From Stenotrophomonas sp. 278 (lineage in GTDB: Bacteria > Pseudomonadota > Gammaproteobacteria > Xanthomonadales > Xanthomonadaceae), in the NCBI RefSeq assembly GCF_003935715.1, contig NZ_RHPP01000003.1, forward strand, positions 23,118 through 87,117: a stretch of DNA of 64,000 nucleotides, given 5' to 3'. Below, one piece after another: positions 37,564 through 49,000 of this stretch (its first letter is position 1; the number at the start of each line of letters is the position of its first letter). The notes beneath the pieces are model-generated. The model searched no databases, was not told where the DNA came from, and saw only the letters and a list, made by a program, of their open reading frames with translations. The position numbers and the translations under genes are program-made.

Positions 37564-40500
37564 GCGGAGCCTTCGCAGCGACGTCCTGCGTGGCTGCAGC
37601 GGCGTTGATGTCCAGCGCCGGCCCGGCTTGCCGTTCGACCACCTCGAAGTACGCTTCCGGGAACCGCGCACGCAGGCTGCCCACGGAAATGTGGCAGGAC
37701 GCACAGATGCGCCGTGAGGAGAACAGCCGCACCGAGGTCACCTGGGTCGGGTCGAGCGCACCCTCGGTGATCTGGCGCTCGATGCGGTAGTACAGGTTGC
37801 GTTCGGCATCCAGACGGCGTGCGTTGCGCTCGTTGAAAAGATGGCCATCCAGGTCCTCGGCGTGCAGGGAATGATGCGGTGCCACGGTGTTCACTTCACC
37901 CTGTGTGATCGACGCCGCGCTGGGTTGGGCGTCAATGTAGCGTGCGTGAGGCGTGCGCACATTCCTGCCGTCCACCTCCCATCCCGCAGGTGCGCTGCGT
38001 TGCTCCAGATTCGACAGGGGCAGCAGGCCCTTGCCCCTGCGCTGACCGGAGGTGGCATGGAACACCAGCGGCACTGGTTCGCCCTGGAGGGTGAGCTCGG
38101 CCATCGCAAGCGTCTTCGCCGGCCCGCGTCGCGGTGTCAGAAAACGGGCTTCCAGAGTGTCGTCCAACGTGGTGAATACGTCCCGCGCTACGGTTCCCGG
38201 CGGGTTGAGCAGATCGCGCAGCGCGTCACTGATCCAGACATCGTCCGGTCGAGGGGGGCGCCAGTGTGCGGGTCCAATCTGCTGACGCAGCGCCTGCACA
38301 TAGCGGCAATTGGATTGCGCGCATGACATCACCGCCTGCGCAGGAAGGTTGTGGAACGTGTAGGGGCTGCCGGCGCGCACCTCCTGCAGCAACCGGTCAA
38401 GGTCACCCAGCTGCTCCAGTTGCCGTTGCAGCTGGCTGCCAAACCGGTCCACCAGCGCCGCGCCGCTGAGCTGGCACTGCTGGCTGTAGTGAAAGGCTCC
38501 CCACCAGGCGGTTTTGACCGCGTCGTTCTCGGCGGCAGAGAAGCCCTGCTGCTCCAGCGGCCAGAATTCCAGGGCCTGTCCGGGGAGGGGGGCGGCACCG
38601 GCAGGCAGAGGCGCGACATAGAAGCGTCCGGGGGACACCCGGGTGATCAGGGCACGGCTGCCGTCGTCCGCGCGGCCGATCACCGCACCCTGCTCGACGC
38701 GTAGCAGGTGGTCGGGATAAGGGTTGTGCAGTTCCACGCGGACCAGTTGCGATTCGCCACCTACGAGCCGCGCGCGGATGCGTTGTCGGGGTTGCGGCAC
38801 GGTGCCGCCGCTGTCACGCGTAAAGCGATAGCCCGCGTGGCTGGCTGTCTGTTGCCAGAATTCGCCGTCGACGATGAAGCGGCGCCCGGTCTCGCTGAGG
38901 GGTTCGTCAGAAGCCACCTGCATGCCGGCAAACCAGCCTACTTCACCCGGCGTGTCGAACGCCGGTGCGGGTACATAGCCAAACAGGGTGATGGTCTCGC
39001 TGGTGCATCCCCCGATGTCCACCTGCCTGCGAACCCGTGCGCACCCCGCTTCCACGATGTCGTGCCCACCTGTTTCCTCCAGCAGGCGGCGATCCAGCGC
39101 GAAACCTGCGGTCCGCTCTTCGCCGTGCCGCAGCGTCGATGCCAGTCGAGATTCCAGCGCGGGCACGTGGTCCAGCAACCACTGCGTCCCTTCACGGCCA
39201 AGGCGCACCACGCCCTGGCCGAGGTCGTGCAGCAGTCTCACCCCGCTCTGGGCGGCAATGTCCTCACCCAGGCGCAGCATCACGCGCGCGGCATCGCCAA
39301 GCAGGAGGCGCGCGCTGACCCTGCCGGCCTTCGCCACCAGTTCGGTGGTGCCGCGGAGCAGGCGGCCGAGGCCGGCCTCCGGCAGCATCATCGAGAGCGC
39401 ATCGATCGTGCAGTCCACGCGAGCGCCGGCGGCGTCACCGTCGAGCAGATCCCGCCCGCAGCCGTAGAAGGGAATCGCGAAGCGGGCCAGTGCATCGGCC
39501 ACTGATGCTTCCACCTGCTGCAGCCGCTCACCACCGGTCAGCCGACCCAGCTCCGCATCGCGCGTGCGGATGAAGAAGTCGCCGTACATCATCCCGGCCA
39601 TGGCGTCCAACAATGCAACCGGATCTCCGCTGCCGTTGGCCGGGACGGACTGCTTCGGGCCGCTGTGGCACCGCGCGACCTCCAGCACCTGGTGATCCTC
39701 GGGCCCGAATCGGGCGGGTACCGTGCCGCTCACGAAGCTGCGGTGCGGATACAGCACTCCCGATTGCCATTGCCCGTCCACGCGCAGGTCGCCGCTGCGA
39801 AGCCGCGCAGCGTAGCCGGCACTGGGAATCACGGCCAGATGGATCGCCGAGGGCGCTCCCTGTCCGGTGGCTGGAGGCACGCACCGCAACACGATGCCGT
39901 GCGGCGCTCCCGGGACCAGCAACGGCGTGACCGTGGCACCCCGCAGCATCTGCCAATCCGTCGCCGGCAGCCCGTCCAGTGATCGTGCAAGCAGGACCGC
40001 CAGCGCACCTGTCATCTGCTGCTGGTACAGCGCGAAGGCCTGGTCGAACAGCTGCGCGATCGAGGGGTGGCCGGTCAGTTCCACGGTTCCGTCCACCAGC
40101 TGTTCCAGCAGCGTGTCCGGGTTGAACGCGTCCTCCACCGCATGCACTGCAGCATCGAGCAGCGCCGACATTCCGCCAACGCCGGTCGCGCCCGGCGGCC
40201 TGCGCGTCACGCCCGCTGCGTCGAGGACGTCGACTGGAACGTGCTCGATCGTGCGATTCCAGTAAGGATCAGGAACGCCCGCGTCGCGCAGCTGCTGCGC
40301 GGCTAGCATCCGGCGCTGCGGAGCCGGGCGCAGCAGCTGGTCTGCGGCCAGTGCAAGCGCGGCGTGTCGCTCGCGCACGAACGCCAGTGCGTGCCGCGTT
40401 TCGTTGGCGCTGGCGCGGGCAGGGCCGCCGTGCTGGGTGATTCGACGGTGGGCGGCGGCATACAGCAGCGCGGGTCGCACCAGTGCATGCAGCCAGGCCG

Positions 40501-43500
40501 CGCTGTGGTCCTCGCGGGTGGCCGCGGCTGACGGCGACAACCGCCCGGGCAGTTGCACCAGACGGGAGTAATCGAGCGCATCCACCGCGCCGGGGACGGC
40601 CGCTTCGCACAGACTCACCGCCTGCAGCAGCGCCACGCTGCGCAGAGAGCGGCCGTAATCCAGCCCGTCCGGCAGCTCGGCCACGCACCATTCCGGCCGA
40701 CCCGCCTGCCGTACCAGCAACCACCACAACACCCCGCGTGCCATCCGCGATGGCAGTGCTGGCAGCTGCTGCTGCAGGATTTCACGGGTGTCCAGCATGG
40801 AGGCGTGGTCACCTTCCAACGCGGCCGAGATGCTCGCGACCACCGCGTGGCCGACGCCATGGTCCAACAGCCACCGTGCTACGGTCTGCTGCGCGGTGAG
40901 GGCAGTCATCGTGGAAGGACGAGCTGCCACCGTGTCCAGCAGTTGACCTGCGGCATCCTGGAATCCGGCTGTGACCACCAGCAGTTCCCAGGCCTGCCAA
41001 GGCGGCATTCCCGGTTCGAGCTGCTCCAGCCACGGCATACCGCAGTCGCGGAACACCTCCTGCAGGGTCAGCGCCGGAGCCGAAAAGTTGGCGGGCAAGG
41101 GCGGCAGTGGAAAGCGCAGCACGAAAGCCGGGATCTCCCTGGCGGGCGCTGCATCGGCCAGCAGCACCGCGGCGTGGGTGAGGCACGCCAGCGCGGAAAG
41201 CAACGGATAGTGCGTGTGCAGCATCACCGCCAGCGTGATCACCGGCGCGGGCGATCGAGAGGCGCGTGCGCACACAGATGCCAAGGTGTCCGGTGAGGTA
41301 TCGGGCAGGTAGTGCGCTACCGCGCGCTGCAGAAGACGCAGCGAGAGCGGCGGTGGCAGCCCACGGTCGCGGAACAGGAAGCGCAGGCCAACGCCAGGCT
41401 GGCCCAGCACATCGGCCATCCGGCGTCGACCTGTGTGGCTTTCCAGCCATGCCTGCAGACGCTGGGGAGCCTGCTGACGTAGCGCCCAGCGATGCGGTGC
41501 ATGGTCAGGAATGGCCAACGCGTCTTCCAGCAGGCCCTGCAGACCCGGCCCATCGTCACGCTCGAACAGGGCCGCCGCACCCGCAGGAGAAAGCCGCTCG
41601 ATCCATTCGCCCCGCAGCACATCGGTCGCCGCCTTGCGTGTCAACTGCCGCTGCCACTGCAGCAGTGTTGGCGTGCGGTCGCTCACGCCAAGTGGCGCTG
41701 CGGCGAGGCGGAGAAAAAACAGATGGACCATCGCACTGTCGAGGCGGTCTGATGGTACGCCGACAAGCTGCGCAAGCAGCCGGCGGGTGGCAGCTCGCGC
41801 ATACAGCCGCTCAACGGTGGCTTCCAGATCCTCGGCATCGGGAAAACCGCTGTGATCCAGCAGGTGCGACAGCACCGCCGGCAGTGCGGCACGCGGGGTG
41901 GGCAGTACGGCATGCACCGCATCTGCCACAGCGGTCGCGTCCATTGCATGCAGACGCTGGTGCCGATGTACCAGCGCCAGGAACCCACGCACGTTGCGAC
42001 GTGCACGGGCGTGCCGCGGCAGGTGAGCACACCGGCCCTCCAGAGACTGGACCGCGCGGTGCAGCGGCAGAATCAGGCCGCGCAGCCGGCTGCGCAGGTG
42101 CAGGCTGGCGTCGCTGGCATCGATCAGAGGCAGCTGTTGGGCGAACGCCTGCAGTTGCCGCGCCACCCGATGCCACGTGACCAGCAGACAGCTTGGCGCA
42201 TCCAGCAGAGCCTGCGTCTGGGCGTAATGCGCGCAGTGCTGCTGCCAGTGTGCGGCACTCAGCTGTGGCAGCAGGTGCAGGGTGTACCCGGGCTGGCGCG
42301 CTTCCAGTAGAGGATGGGCGATGCCGAGCACCACATCCGCCAATGCAAGGGTGGGGAGATCCGCCGTCGCCAGGGGCTGCGCAAACCGGCCACTGTGTTT
42401 GTGTTGCAGTCTGCCGTACGGCCATGCCAGTGCGGGCTCAGGGCGGAACTCCGCGTCCCAGGCGTCGTCAATGGCCTGCGCACAGGTCAGCGGGGATGCG
42501 CTGGTGGTGTTGTTGGCGGGCGGTGCAAGCCAGTGCGCTGCGTCGCCTGTGTCAACGCTCGCGCGAACCTCGGGGTGGGAAACCTGCGCGCGGAAGCCCG
42601 CTTCCACGCTGACCATCCACTGCGCGGCTTGGCGCATGGCGGGATCGTCCAGCGGCCGCGGCTGGATGCGTGCGAACAGGCGGCTCAGTCCCAACGCCAG
42701 CAGATAGATCCGGGTCGTGCGGCTCGCGTGCGCGAGCAGCTGGTGCACCAGCAAGGGCACCTCCGCTTGCTGCAGCGTGTTGGCGAGCAGTGCATCGCCG
42801 CGCTCGAACAGCGCGTCCACGGCGGTGTCAGGATGCACGCGTTCGGCGATGGTGACGCCGGCTCTGTGAAGCAGGGACTGCACTCCCGCGTTGAAGTCGG
42901 CGGCGGTGCTGCCGGATACCCCCAGCCAATGTGCGCTCACTTCAGCGGTGAAACGTGCAGCCACGGTGGTCCGTGCTTCTTCCGGACGCAGCCCGCCGCT
43001 GCGGTGGGCCACGAAGGGGGGCCCTGCCGGGACTGCCGCTGCGCCGTAGACGGTCCCCATCGCGGACCACCGGCGAGGAGCGCCTGCTGCGGTGAGTGCG
43101 CCCGCCTGTGTGCCGGCGGTGGGCGGCCACGTTGCAACGTCCGTTTCCTCGGGAACGTCCAGCGACGGTGGCAGGCGTTCGGTGGTGGACCCGCCGGCAA
43201 GCCCTGCACGGGGCTCTGGTCGAGCGGCACCCTGCCGGAGCATCGCGGGCGGCTGGAATGGCTGCAGGAGCAGCAGTCCGCACAGCGCAGCCGCGCGCAT
43301 CGGGGCCGGACTCTCAAGGGCGCACATGGCGTCAGGCCGGTCGCAGCGGGCCCGGGCGGCGATTTCCAGCAGGCAGCAGACCAGCGGGTTTGTCCTCTGC
43401 GTCCGCGGCGAGGGCGTGCGCAGATGGGTGCGCACCAGCACGGCCTCCATTCCACTGCTTCCGCCGCCGTGTTCGCGAAGCACATCAATGGCGAGCAGCG

Positions 43501-44230
43501 GTTCCCACACGCCGGGCTCGTCACGATTCAAACGCTGGGCACGGCCCAGGCAGCGGGCCAGCAGAGGCCGGCTCAGGCGGGCTCCAAACCAGTCCTGCCA
43601 CTGCTGCCGCAAGCGGCCGAGGGCCTCGTCACGGTGCAACGTGAGTGGCTCGCCTCGCGCCTCACACAGCGCAGGCCAGCACGTCTGCTGCGACGCGGGC
43701 AGGCCACTCCACTGTTGCTGCCAGCGGCGTGGCGGCAACGACCAGGGTCGCAGCAGCGCAAGGTACAGGCCACGCAGCAGCGGACCGGGATGGGTCTGCA
43801 GATGGACCCGCAGTCGCGCTCGTTCGCTCAGGTAGGCCGGTTCCCACACCTCGCGCGGGTCTGTCAGCGCCTGCCGCACCAGCCCGATCCATGCAGCGGA
43901 CACCGGCTGGGTCTGCTGGAGCTGCTCCAGCAGCGCGTCCACCAGATGCCGGGCCAGGTCGGTGCCGCCGAAGCCTGCGGTGATCAACGCCAGTATCACG
44001 GACTGGTCGACGCGGGTGCTGGACAGCAGGTGTTCCAGCTGCTTCCAGCGGGTGGCGGGCACACCGTGCAGCGGCAGGCGCAAGCTGCGGGTTTGCGGAG
44101 CGTGGCCGTTGCCGAGCCGCTGTAGTGGGATCGGCGTGGACGCCGACATCGGCTGGTCGTGGCGCGCGGAGGATCGGGCGACGACGGACGAGTGAGCGGC
44201 GGATCCTGGCGGCAGCATGCTGGCAGACAC
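37526..44230 (-). CDS. Giant protein with C-terminal deaminase-like toxin domain
   Basis: 2,234 residues, 6.7 kb, the largest gene here. No signal peptide, membrane anchor, RHS or filamentous-type repeats are visible; the body is Ala/Leu/Arg-rich and mostly helical. A stretch at about 1550-1750 (DFFIRTRDAELGRLTGGERLQQVEASVADAL, then FYGCGRDLLDGD and DALSMMLPEAGLG) recalls the very large host-directed (dermonecrotic-like) toxins of Pseudomonas and Xanthomonas. The last ~100 residues look like a nucleic-acid or nucleoside deaminase: Asp2141-A-Glu2143 and Cys2176-A-S-Cys2179 followed by an RFPEAYFEVVE strand, as in the XOO_2897-type deaminase family. Start: ATG at 44230, with alternatives at 44218 and 44149; no good ribosome site precedes any. 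No small gene that could encode immunity lies on either side. Recalled family links only. Confidence 0.65.
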   Translation of the reverse strand: MSASMLPPGSAAHSSVVARSSARHDQPMSASTPIPLQRLGNGHAPQTRSLRLPLHGVPATRWKQLEHLLSSTRVDQSVILALITAGFGGTDLARHLVDALLEQLQQTQPVSAAWIGLVRQALTDPREVWEPAYLSERARLRVHLQTHPGPLLRGLYLALLRPWSLPPRRWQQQWSGLPASQQTCWPALCEARGEPLTLHRDEALGRLRQQWQDWFGARLSRPLLARCLGRAQRLNRDEPGVWEPLLAIDVLREHGGGSSGMEAVLVRTHLRTPSPRTQRTNPLVCCLLEIAARARCDRPDAMCALESPAPMRAAALCGLLLLQPFQPPAMLRQGAARPEPRAGLAGGSTTERLPPSLDVPEETDVATWPPTAGTQAGALTAAGAPRRWSAMGTVYGAAAVPAGPPFVAHRSGGLRPEEARTTVAARFTAEVSAHWLGVSGSTAADFNAGVQSLLHRAGVTIAERVHPDTAVDALFERGDALLANTLQQAEVPLLVHQLLAHASRTTRIYLLALGLSRLFARIQPRPLDDPAMRQAAQWMVSVEAGFRAQVSHPEVRASVDTGDAAHWLAPPANNTTSASPLTCAQAIDDAWDAEFRPEPALAWPYGRLQHKHSGRFAQPLATADLPTLALADVVLGIAHPLLEARQPGYTLHLLPQLSAAHWQQHCAHYAQTQALLDAPSCLLVTWHRVARQLQAFAQQLPLIDASDASLHLRSRLRGLILPLHRAVQSLEGRCAHLPRHARARRNVRGFLALVHRHQRLHAMDATAVADAVHAVLPTPRAALPAVLSHLLDHSGFPDAEDLEATVERLYARAATRRLLAQLVGVPSDRLDSAMVHLFFLRLAAAPLGVSDRTPTLLQWQRQLTRKAATDVLRGEWIERLSPAGAAALFERDDGPGLQGLLEDALAIPDHAPHRWALRQQAPQRLQAWLESHTGRRRMADVLGQPGVGLRFLFRDRGLPPPLSLRLLQRAVAHYLPDTSPDTLASVCARASRSPAPVITLAVMLHTHYPLLSALACLTHAAVLLADAAPAREIPAFVLRFPLPPLPANFSAPALTLQEVFRDCGMPWLEQLEPGMPPWQAWELLVVTAGFQDAAGQLLDTVAARPSTMTALTAQQTVARWLLDHGVGHAVVASISAALEGDHASMLDTREILQQQLPALPSRMARGVLWWLLVRQAGRPEWCVAELPDGLDYGRSLRSVALLQAVSLCEAAVPGAVDALDYSRLVQLPGRLSPSAAATREDHSAAWLHALVRPALLYAAAHRRITQHGGPARASANETRHALAFVRERHAALALAADQLLRPAPQRRMLAAQQLRDAGVPDPYWNRTIEHVPVDVLDAAGVTRRPPGATGVGGMSALLDAAVHAVEDAFNPDTLLEQLVDGTVELTGHPSIAQLFDQAFALYQQQMTGALAVLLARSLDGLPATDWQMLRGATVTPLLVPGAPHGIVLRCVPPATGQGAPSAIHLAVIPSAGYAARLRSGDLRVDGQWQSGVLYPHRSFVSGTVPARFGPEDHQVLEVARCHSGPKQSVPANGSGDPVALLDAMAGMMYGDFFIRTRDAELGRLTGGERLQQVEASVADALARFAIPFYGCGRDLLDGDAAGARVDCTIDALSMMLPEAGLGRLLRGTTELVAKAGRVSARLLLGDAARVMLRLGEDIAAQSGVRLLHDLGQGVVRLGREGTQWLLDHVPALESRLASTLRHGEERTAGFALDRRLLEETGGHDIVEAGCARVRRQVDIGGCTSETITLFGYVPAPAFDTPGEVGWFAGMQVASDEPLSETGRRFIVDGEFWQQTASHAGYRFTRDSGGTVPQPRQRIRARLVGGESQLVRVELHNPYPDHLLRVEQGAVIGRADDGSRALITRVSPGRFYVAPLPAGAAPLPGQALEFWPLEQQGFSAAENDAVKTAWWGAFHYSQQCQLSGAALVDRFGSQLQRQLEQLGDLDRLLQEVRAGSPYTFHNLPAQAVMSCAQSNCRYVQALRQQIGPAHWRPPRPDDVWISDALRDLLNPPGTVARDVFTTLDDTLEARFLTPRRGPAKTLAMAELTLQGEPVPLVFHATSGQRRGKGLLPLSNLEQRSAPAGWEVDGRNVRTPHARYIDAQPSAASITQGEVNTVAPHHSLHAEDLDGHLFNERNARRLDAERNLYYRIERQITEGALDPTQVTSVRLFSSRRICASCHISVGSLRARFPEAYFEVVERQAGPALDINAAAATQDVAAKAPLTPRSGRPADAR

Positions 44231-44328
44231 TGCCGGTCAGCGACGATTGCGTCCAGAGCCGTAACCGTCACCGTGCCGTCATCTGCGTGTCCTACCGTGC
44301 TGCACACTTCAGGGGTGAGGCGACACAG

Positions 44329-44853
44329 GTGGCCGAACAGGCAAGACGGCGCCTGGCACGCATGTTCGAGGATCACGCGCCGGTGCTGCGCGGCTTCTTC
44401 GTGCGTCGTGGTGCGCGCCAGGACGCGGAAGACCTGGTCCAGGAAACCTACCTGAGGCTGCTGCGCGCGCATGAAGGCGCGGGTGAGCCCATCGCCAATC
44501 CGGAGGCGTATCTGTTCACGGTCGCGCAGAACCTTGCGCGCGAACAGGCGGCGCGGCGGCGCTGGTCGACACTGCCCATCGATGAGATCGAACAGCTGGG
44601 CCCGGGCCTGGCGAGCGGGGAATGCGTGGAAGACGCCGCCGAACGCGAACAGCGCCGCCAGCGCCTGCAGACGCTGCTGGCCACCCTGCCCGAGCACACC
44701 CGGGCGGTGCTGGTCATGCAGTACCGCGACGGGCTCAGCTACAAGCAGATTGCAGAACGCCTGGGCGTTTCGCCGCACATGGTCAAGAAGCACGTGGTGC
44801 GCGGACTGTCTGTCTGCCGCCGGGCCATGGCAGAGCCGGTGGAGGTCTCCTGA
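44329..44853 (+). CDS. ECF sigma factor, FecI-like
   Basis: 174 residues from a GTG start (44329) that follows GGGGTGAGG; the longer frame from 44125 overlaps the giant gene and is not supported. Region 2 (VLRGFFVRRGARQDAEDLVQETYLRLL) and region 4 (LPEHTRAVLVMQYRDGLSYKQIAERLGVS) are typical of group IV sigma factors. The following genes, an anti-sigma FecR and an STN-type receptor, make the standard surface-signalling triad: substrate binding outside activates this sigma to transcribe the receptor operon. Confidence 0.9.
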   Translation: MAEQARRRLARMFEDHAPVLRGFFVRRGARQDAEDLVQETYLRLLRAHEGAGEPIANPEAYLFTVAQNLAREQAARRRWSTLPIDEIEQLGPGLASGECVEDAAEREQRRQRLQTLLATLPEHTRAVLVMQYRDGLSYKQIAERLGVSPHMVKKHVVRGLSVCRRAMAEPVEVS

Positions 44854-44855
44854 CC

Positions 44856-45893
44856 ATGCCTGTCGAACATCCATCGGCCATCACCCAGGCTGCGGCGAAC
44901 TGGCACGCCCTGCAGCGCCAGGGAGCGGTCAGTGCGGCGCAGCAGCGCGCCTTCATGCAGTGGCTGGTGGCGTCGCCGGACCACCTGCGCGAATACATGG
45001 CGATCAGTGAAACAGCCGGCGCACTGGGCGACGCACTGCGCGACATGCCGATCGATCTGGACGCGTTGTTGGCGGCCCCCGCAGCGGCACCGAACAGCCA
45101 CAACGTGGTACGGCTTTCGCCGCGTCGCCGTCCCGGGGCAACGCCTCCTGCAGCGCGGCGTCGCTGGCTGCCGCGGGTGGCGATGGCCGCGTGTGTGCTG
45201 CTGGCCGTAGGCGGCGGCGCGCGCCTTGCCTGGCCACAGACCAGTCACTTCGTGGCCGCACATGGTGAGCCGCGTAGAATCACCCTGTCCGATGGCACCG
45301 TGCTGCACATGGACGCGGAGACCGAGGTGTCGGTGCGAATGACGCTGTTGGCGCGCCGGATCGAACTTGAGCGCGGGCAGGCCAGTTTCGTGGTGGCACC
45401 GGACCGCCGTCCGTTCGCGGTGCATGCGGCCGGATTGCAGGTGGTCGACATCGGAACCACCTTCGATGTGTCGCTGCTGCGCGAGCAGGCCCGCATCGGG
45501 GTCAGCGAAGGGCGCGTGCAGGTGCGTGGCGATGGCGGGAGGGGGCGAATGCTGGCCGACCTTGGGGCCGGCCAGGCGGCACAGGTGGATTACCGCGACC
45601 AGCGCGTACAGGTCAACGCGGAGGATGCTGCCAGCATGACGGCCTGGTGGCAGGGGCGGGCGGTGTTCCGTGATGAGCCGCTCCGCGACGTGGCCGACCG
45701 CTTCAACCGTCGCAACGCACTGCGCCTGCATGTCAGCGACGAAGCCGGGGCGCTGCGCCTGACCGGCAATCTGCGTGTGGACGATCTGGCGTCAATGCGC
45801 GCGTTTCTGGACCAGCAGCCTGCATTGATCACCCAGCAGCAGGCCGACGGCATCCACGTACGTATGCGCGCGCAGAGCTCTCTGGCGTTGTAA
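44856..45893 (+). CDS. FecR-type anti-sigma regulator
   Basis: 345 residues, starting 2 bases after the sigma stop with GGAGG upstream. An N-terminal cytosolic part binds the sigma, one membrane helix (about 100-120, VAMAACVLLAVGGGARLAW) crosses the inner membrane, and the periplasmic FecR domain (GEPRRITLSDGTVLHMDAET ... VVDIGTTFDVSL) meets the receptor's STN domain. The C-terminus (FRDEPLRDVADRFNRRN ... LTGNLRVDDLASMRAFLDQQP) is the associated STN-like fold. All expected parts are present. Confidence 0.9.
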   Translation: MPVEHPSAITQAAANWHALQRQGAVSAAQQRAFMQWLVASPDHLREYMAISETAGALGDALRDMPIDLDALLAAPAAAPNSHNVVRLSPRRRPGATPPAARRRWLPRVAMAACVLLAVGGGARLAWPQTSHFVAAHGEPRRITLSDGTVLHMDAETEVSVRMTLLARRIELERGQASFVVAPDRRPFAVHAAGLQVVDIGTTFDVSLLREQARIGVSEGRVQVRGDGGRGRMLADLGAGQAAQVDYRDQRVQVNAEDAASMTAWWQGRAVFRDEPLRDVADRFNRRNALRLHVSDEAGALRLTGNLRVDDLASMRAFLDQQPALITQQQADGIHVRMRAQSSLAL

Positions 45894-46006
45894 GAAAAAA
45901 TTCATTGAGAAAGTGGTGCCCGATCCACGCGCTGTGCACTCGTAGTTGGGGAAAGCAGGAACAAACCCGTTCCGCGACCACCGCCATTCCCTCACTGGAT
46001 CCCACG

Positions 46007-49000
46007 ATGCGCCGCACACTGTTCCTTTCCATCGCACTTGCCCTGCAGGTCACCGCCACCGCCACCGCTGCGGAACCGACCCGCGTGGCCAACGAGGCAA
46101 TTGCCTCGCAGCCACTGGACGCCGCTCTCAACGCGCTGTCGCGCCAGACCGGCCTGCAGTTCGTCTACAACGCCCAGAGTGCAGGCAATCCGCGCACGCC
46201 GGGCGTGCCGGCGGGCCTCAGCGCAGACGCCGCACTGAGCCGCCTGCTGGCCGGTACCGGACTGCGCTACCGCTACCTCAATGCGACCACGGTCACTATT
46301 GAAGCGCAGAACACCGCTTCGCCGGCTCCGGGCGCAGGCGTGACCGCACCGTCGGGCGTTGCCGTCGCCGGTGACGCGCCGTTGCACGCCGATGTGGCGG
46401 CACCTGCTGCCGGTGCCGGGGCACAGGACCTTGAAACCATCCAGGTCACCGGCAGCTACAGCCGCAGCCTGGAGCAGGCGGTGGACATCAAGCGCGCCAC
46501 GGTCGGCTTTTCCGACTCGATTGTCGCCACCGACGTGGCCGACTTTCCCGAGCAGAACCTGGCCGAAGCACTGCAGCGTGTTCCGGGCGTCACCATTGAA
46601 CGCAGCAAGGGCCTGGGTACCAAGGTGAACGTGCGTGGTCTGCCGTCGGAATACACCCATGTATCGATCAACGACCTGGCCACCGCGTCGGGCAGTGGTG
46701 GACGCGATGTCGAGTTCGACATGTTCGCTTCTGAAATCATCCAGCAGGTGACCGTGCAGAAATCGCCCACGGCTGCCGACGAGGAAGGCGGCATTGCCGG
46801 CTCGGTGAAAATCTCCACCGCACGCCCGTTCGATTACAACGAACGCAGGCTGGTGTTCTCTGCCGAAGGCGCGCACAACAGCATCTCCGAGGAAGTGGAT
46901 CCGCGCTTCGCCTTCCTCGCCGCCGATACCTGGGGCGACTGGGGCGCACTGGTGTCGTATTCGCAGTCCAAGCGCACCAACCGCACCGACTCCACCTCGG
47001 GCATCAACTTCCGCCCCTCCTCGCGCTTTCTGACCGCGTCGGGCACGCGTGGCACGCAGGCCCAGTCCGTGCTGCTGCGCGACGCTGGCGTCAACATCAC
47101 CAACCGCAACGATTCGGACCAGACCAACCGCGTCGTGTTCCAGGACAAGGTCGGCGACCGTGTGTACCTGAACGAGCAGGACAAGTGGGGGGCGACAGGT
47201 TCGCTGCAGTACAAGCCGAGCAACAACTTCAGCCTGACTTTTGATGCCATGGTCGGTGGCTACGACAGCACCGAGGACGAGTACGACGCGGCCGCTTACT
47301 CGGCGTCCAGCCGCAGCACCTTCGACACCATTCACGAGTACGACGCCGACACGCTGTCCCAGTACGGCATGGTGGTGCTGCGCGATGTGTCCTACACCGC
47401 CACCCAGCACGAAATGCTGAGCAAGGAGCGCATCAACAAGACCGACTACGGCCAGTACAGCATGGCCCTGGACTGGAAGGGGGACAGCTGGTACATCGAT
47501 GCACTGGTGGGCTATTCGGGTGCGGAGAAGACCTCGGACTACTCCAATCTCAAGCACGTGGCCTATGCGCCGTCGCGTACGCGCTGGACCGGTGACAGTG
47601 GCGAGACCATCCCCAGCAGCGCGCCCGGCAGCATCGACATGTACAACGCCTCGGACAAGTACCTGTTCGAAGCCTACGAAACCACCCTGGAGAAGGTGAA
47701 GGACGACAAGTACGCGGCCCAGGTCAACGTGACCCGGCTGCTGGACCTGGCGTTCCTTCCGGCCCTGCACACGGTGAAATTCGGTGCGCGCTACACCGAC
47801 CGTTCCAAGGAACGCCAGTACGGCGAAGCCAAGATCACCGGGCCGACCGCCGGCAGTGCGGCCTGGGTGAACACCCGCACCCTGGCCGACAGCCCGCTGC
47901 AGTCGATCGGCGACATCGTTCCCGGCGGCGACTATTCGCACAAGGGCCTGGACTGGCAGCAGGTGTCCAATGCGTACGCGCGCGGTGCGTTCCGCTACGA
48001 CGGCTTCTACACCCCGTTCGACCCGGGCCAGTTCTACCAGGTCGATGAAAAGGTGATGAGCTTCTATGCCATGACCGACTTCGCATTCGACATCGGCAAT
48101 GTGCCCTTCACCATCAATGCCGGCGCGCGTTACGTGGACACCAAGGTGGATTCGTTCGGCTACCACCCGGTCCAGCGCCCGGACGGCAGCACCGGCTACA
48201 CCGACACACCGGTCTCCAAGGACGGCAGCTACGACGACCTGCTGCCCAGCTTCAACATGACCGCCGAACTGTCGCCGGGCCTGCTGCTGCGTGCGGCGGC
48301 GTCGAAGGTGATGATGCGTCCGGCGCTGACCGACGTGGCCTACAAGCGCACTGCCAGCTGGAGCTCGTACCGCTTCACCGACGGCAACCCGGAACTCAAG
48401 CCGACCTATGCCAAGCAGTGGGAAGTGGGCGTGGAGAAGTATCTGGATAACGGCGCGCTGTTTGCAGCCAGCTACTTCCGCAAGAACATCGACGGTGTGG
48501 TGATCAATTCGTTGACTGGCATGGTCGAGGACGTGGCGGTGTACAACGCCAATGGCAGCCTCAACGGCATCTACGACTTTGACGTGTACCAGCCGGTGAA
48601 CGCCAAGGGCTCCTACGAGGTGGACGGCATCGAGCTGGTCGCGCAGATGCCGCTGGGCATGTTCACCCCGTGGCTGGAAGGCTTCGGCATCAACGCCAAC
48701 TACACCATGCTGGACAGCTCGCTGGCAGGGGAATCGGATCTGGGCATCCAGACGCCGATGCCGGGCCTGTCGGAGAAGACCTGGAACTTCACTGCCTACT
48801 ATGAGAACGAGCGCTTCGATGCCCGCGTCTCCTACAACCACAAGGATGAGTACGTCGAATCGATCGGCTACAACCTGTACCCGATCTACCGTGATGCCTA
48901 CGGCCAGATGGACGTGTCGATCGGCTACCGCATCACCGACAACATCAAGATCAGCCTGAAGGGCATCAACCTCACCAACGAGATCACCAGCGGCTACACC

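Noticed and set aside
42314-44125. A 603-residue plus-strand frame opposite the giant gene
   Set aside because: Shadow in a GC-rich gene; no ribosome site, domain or known motif.
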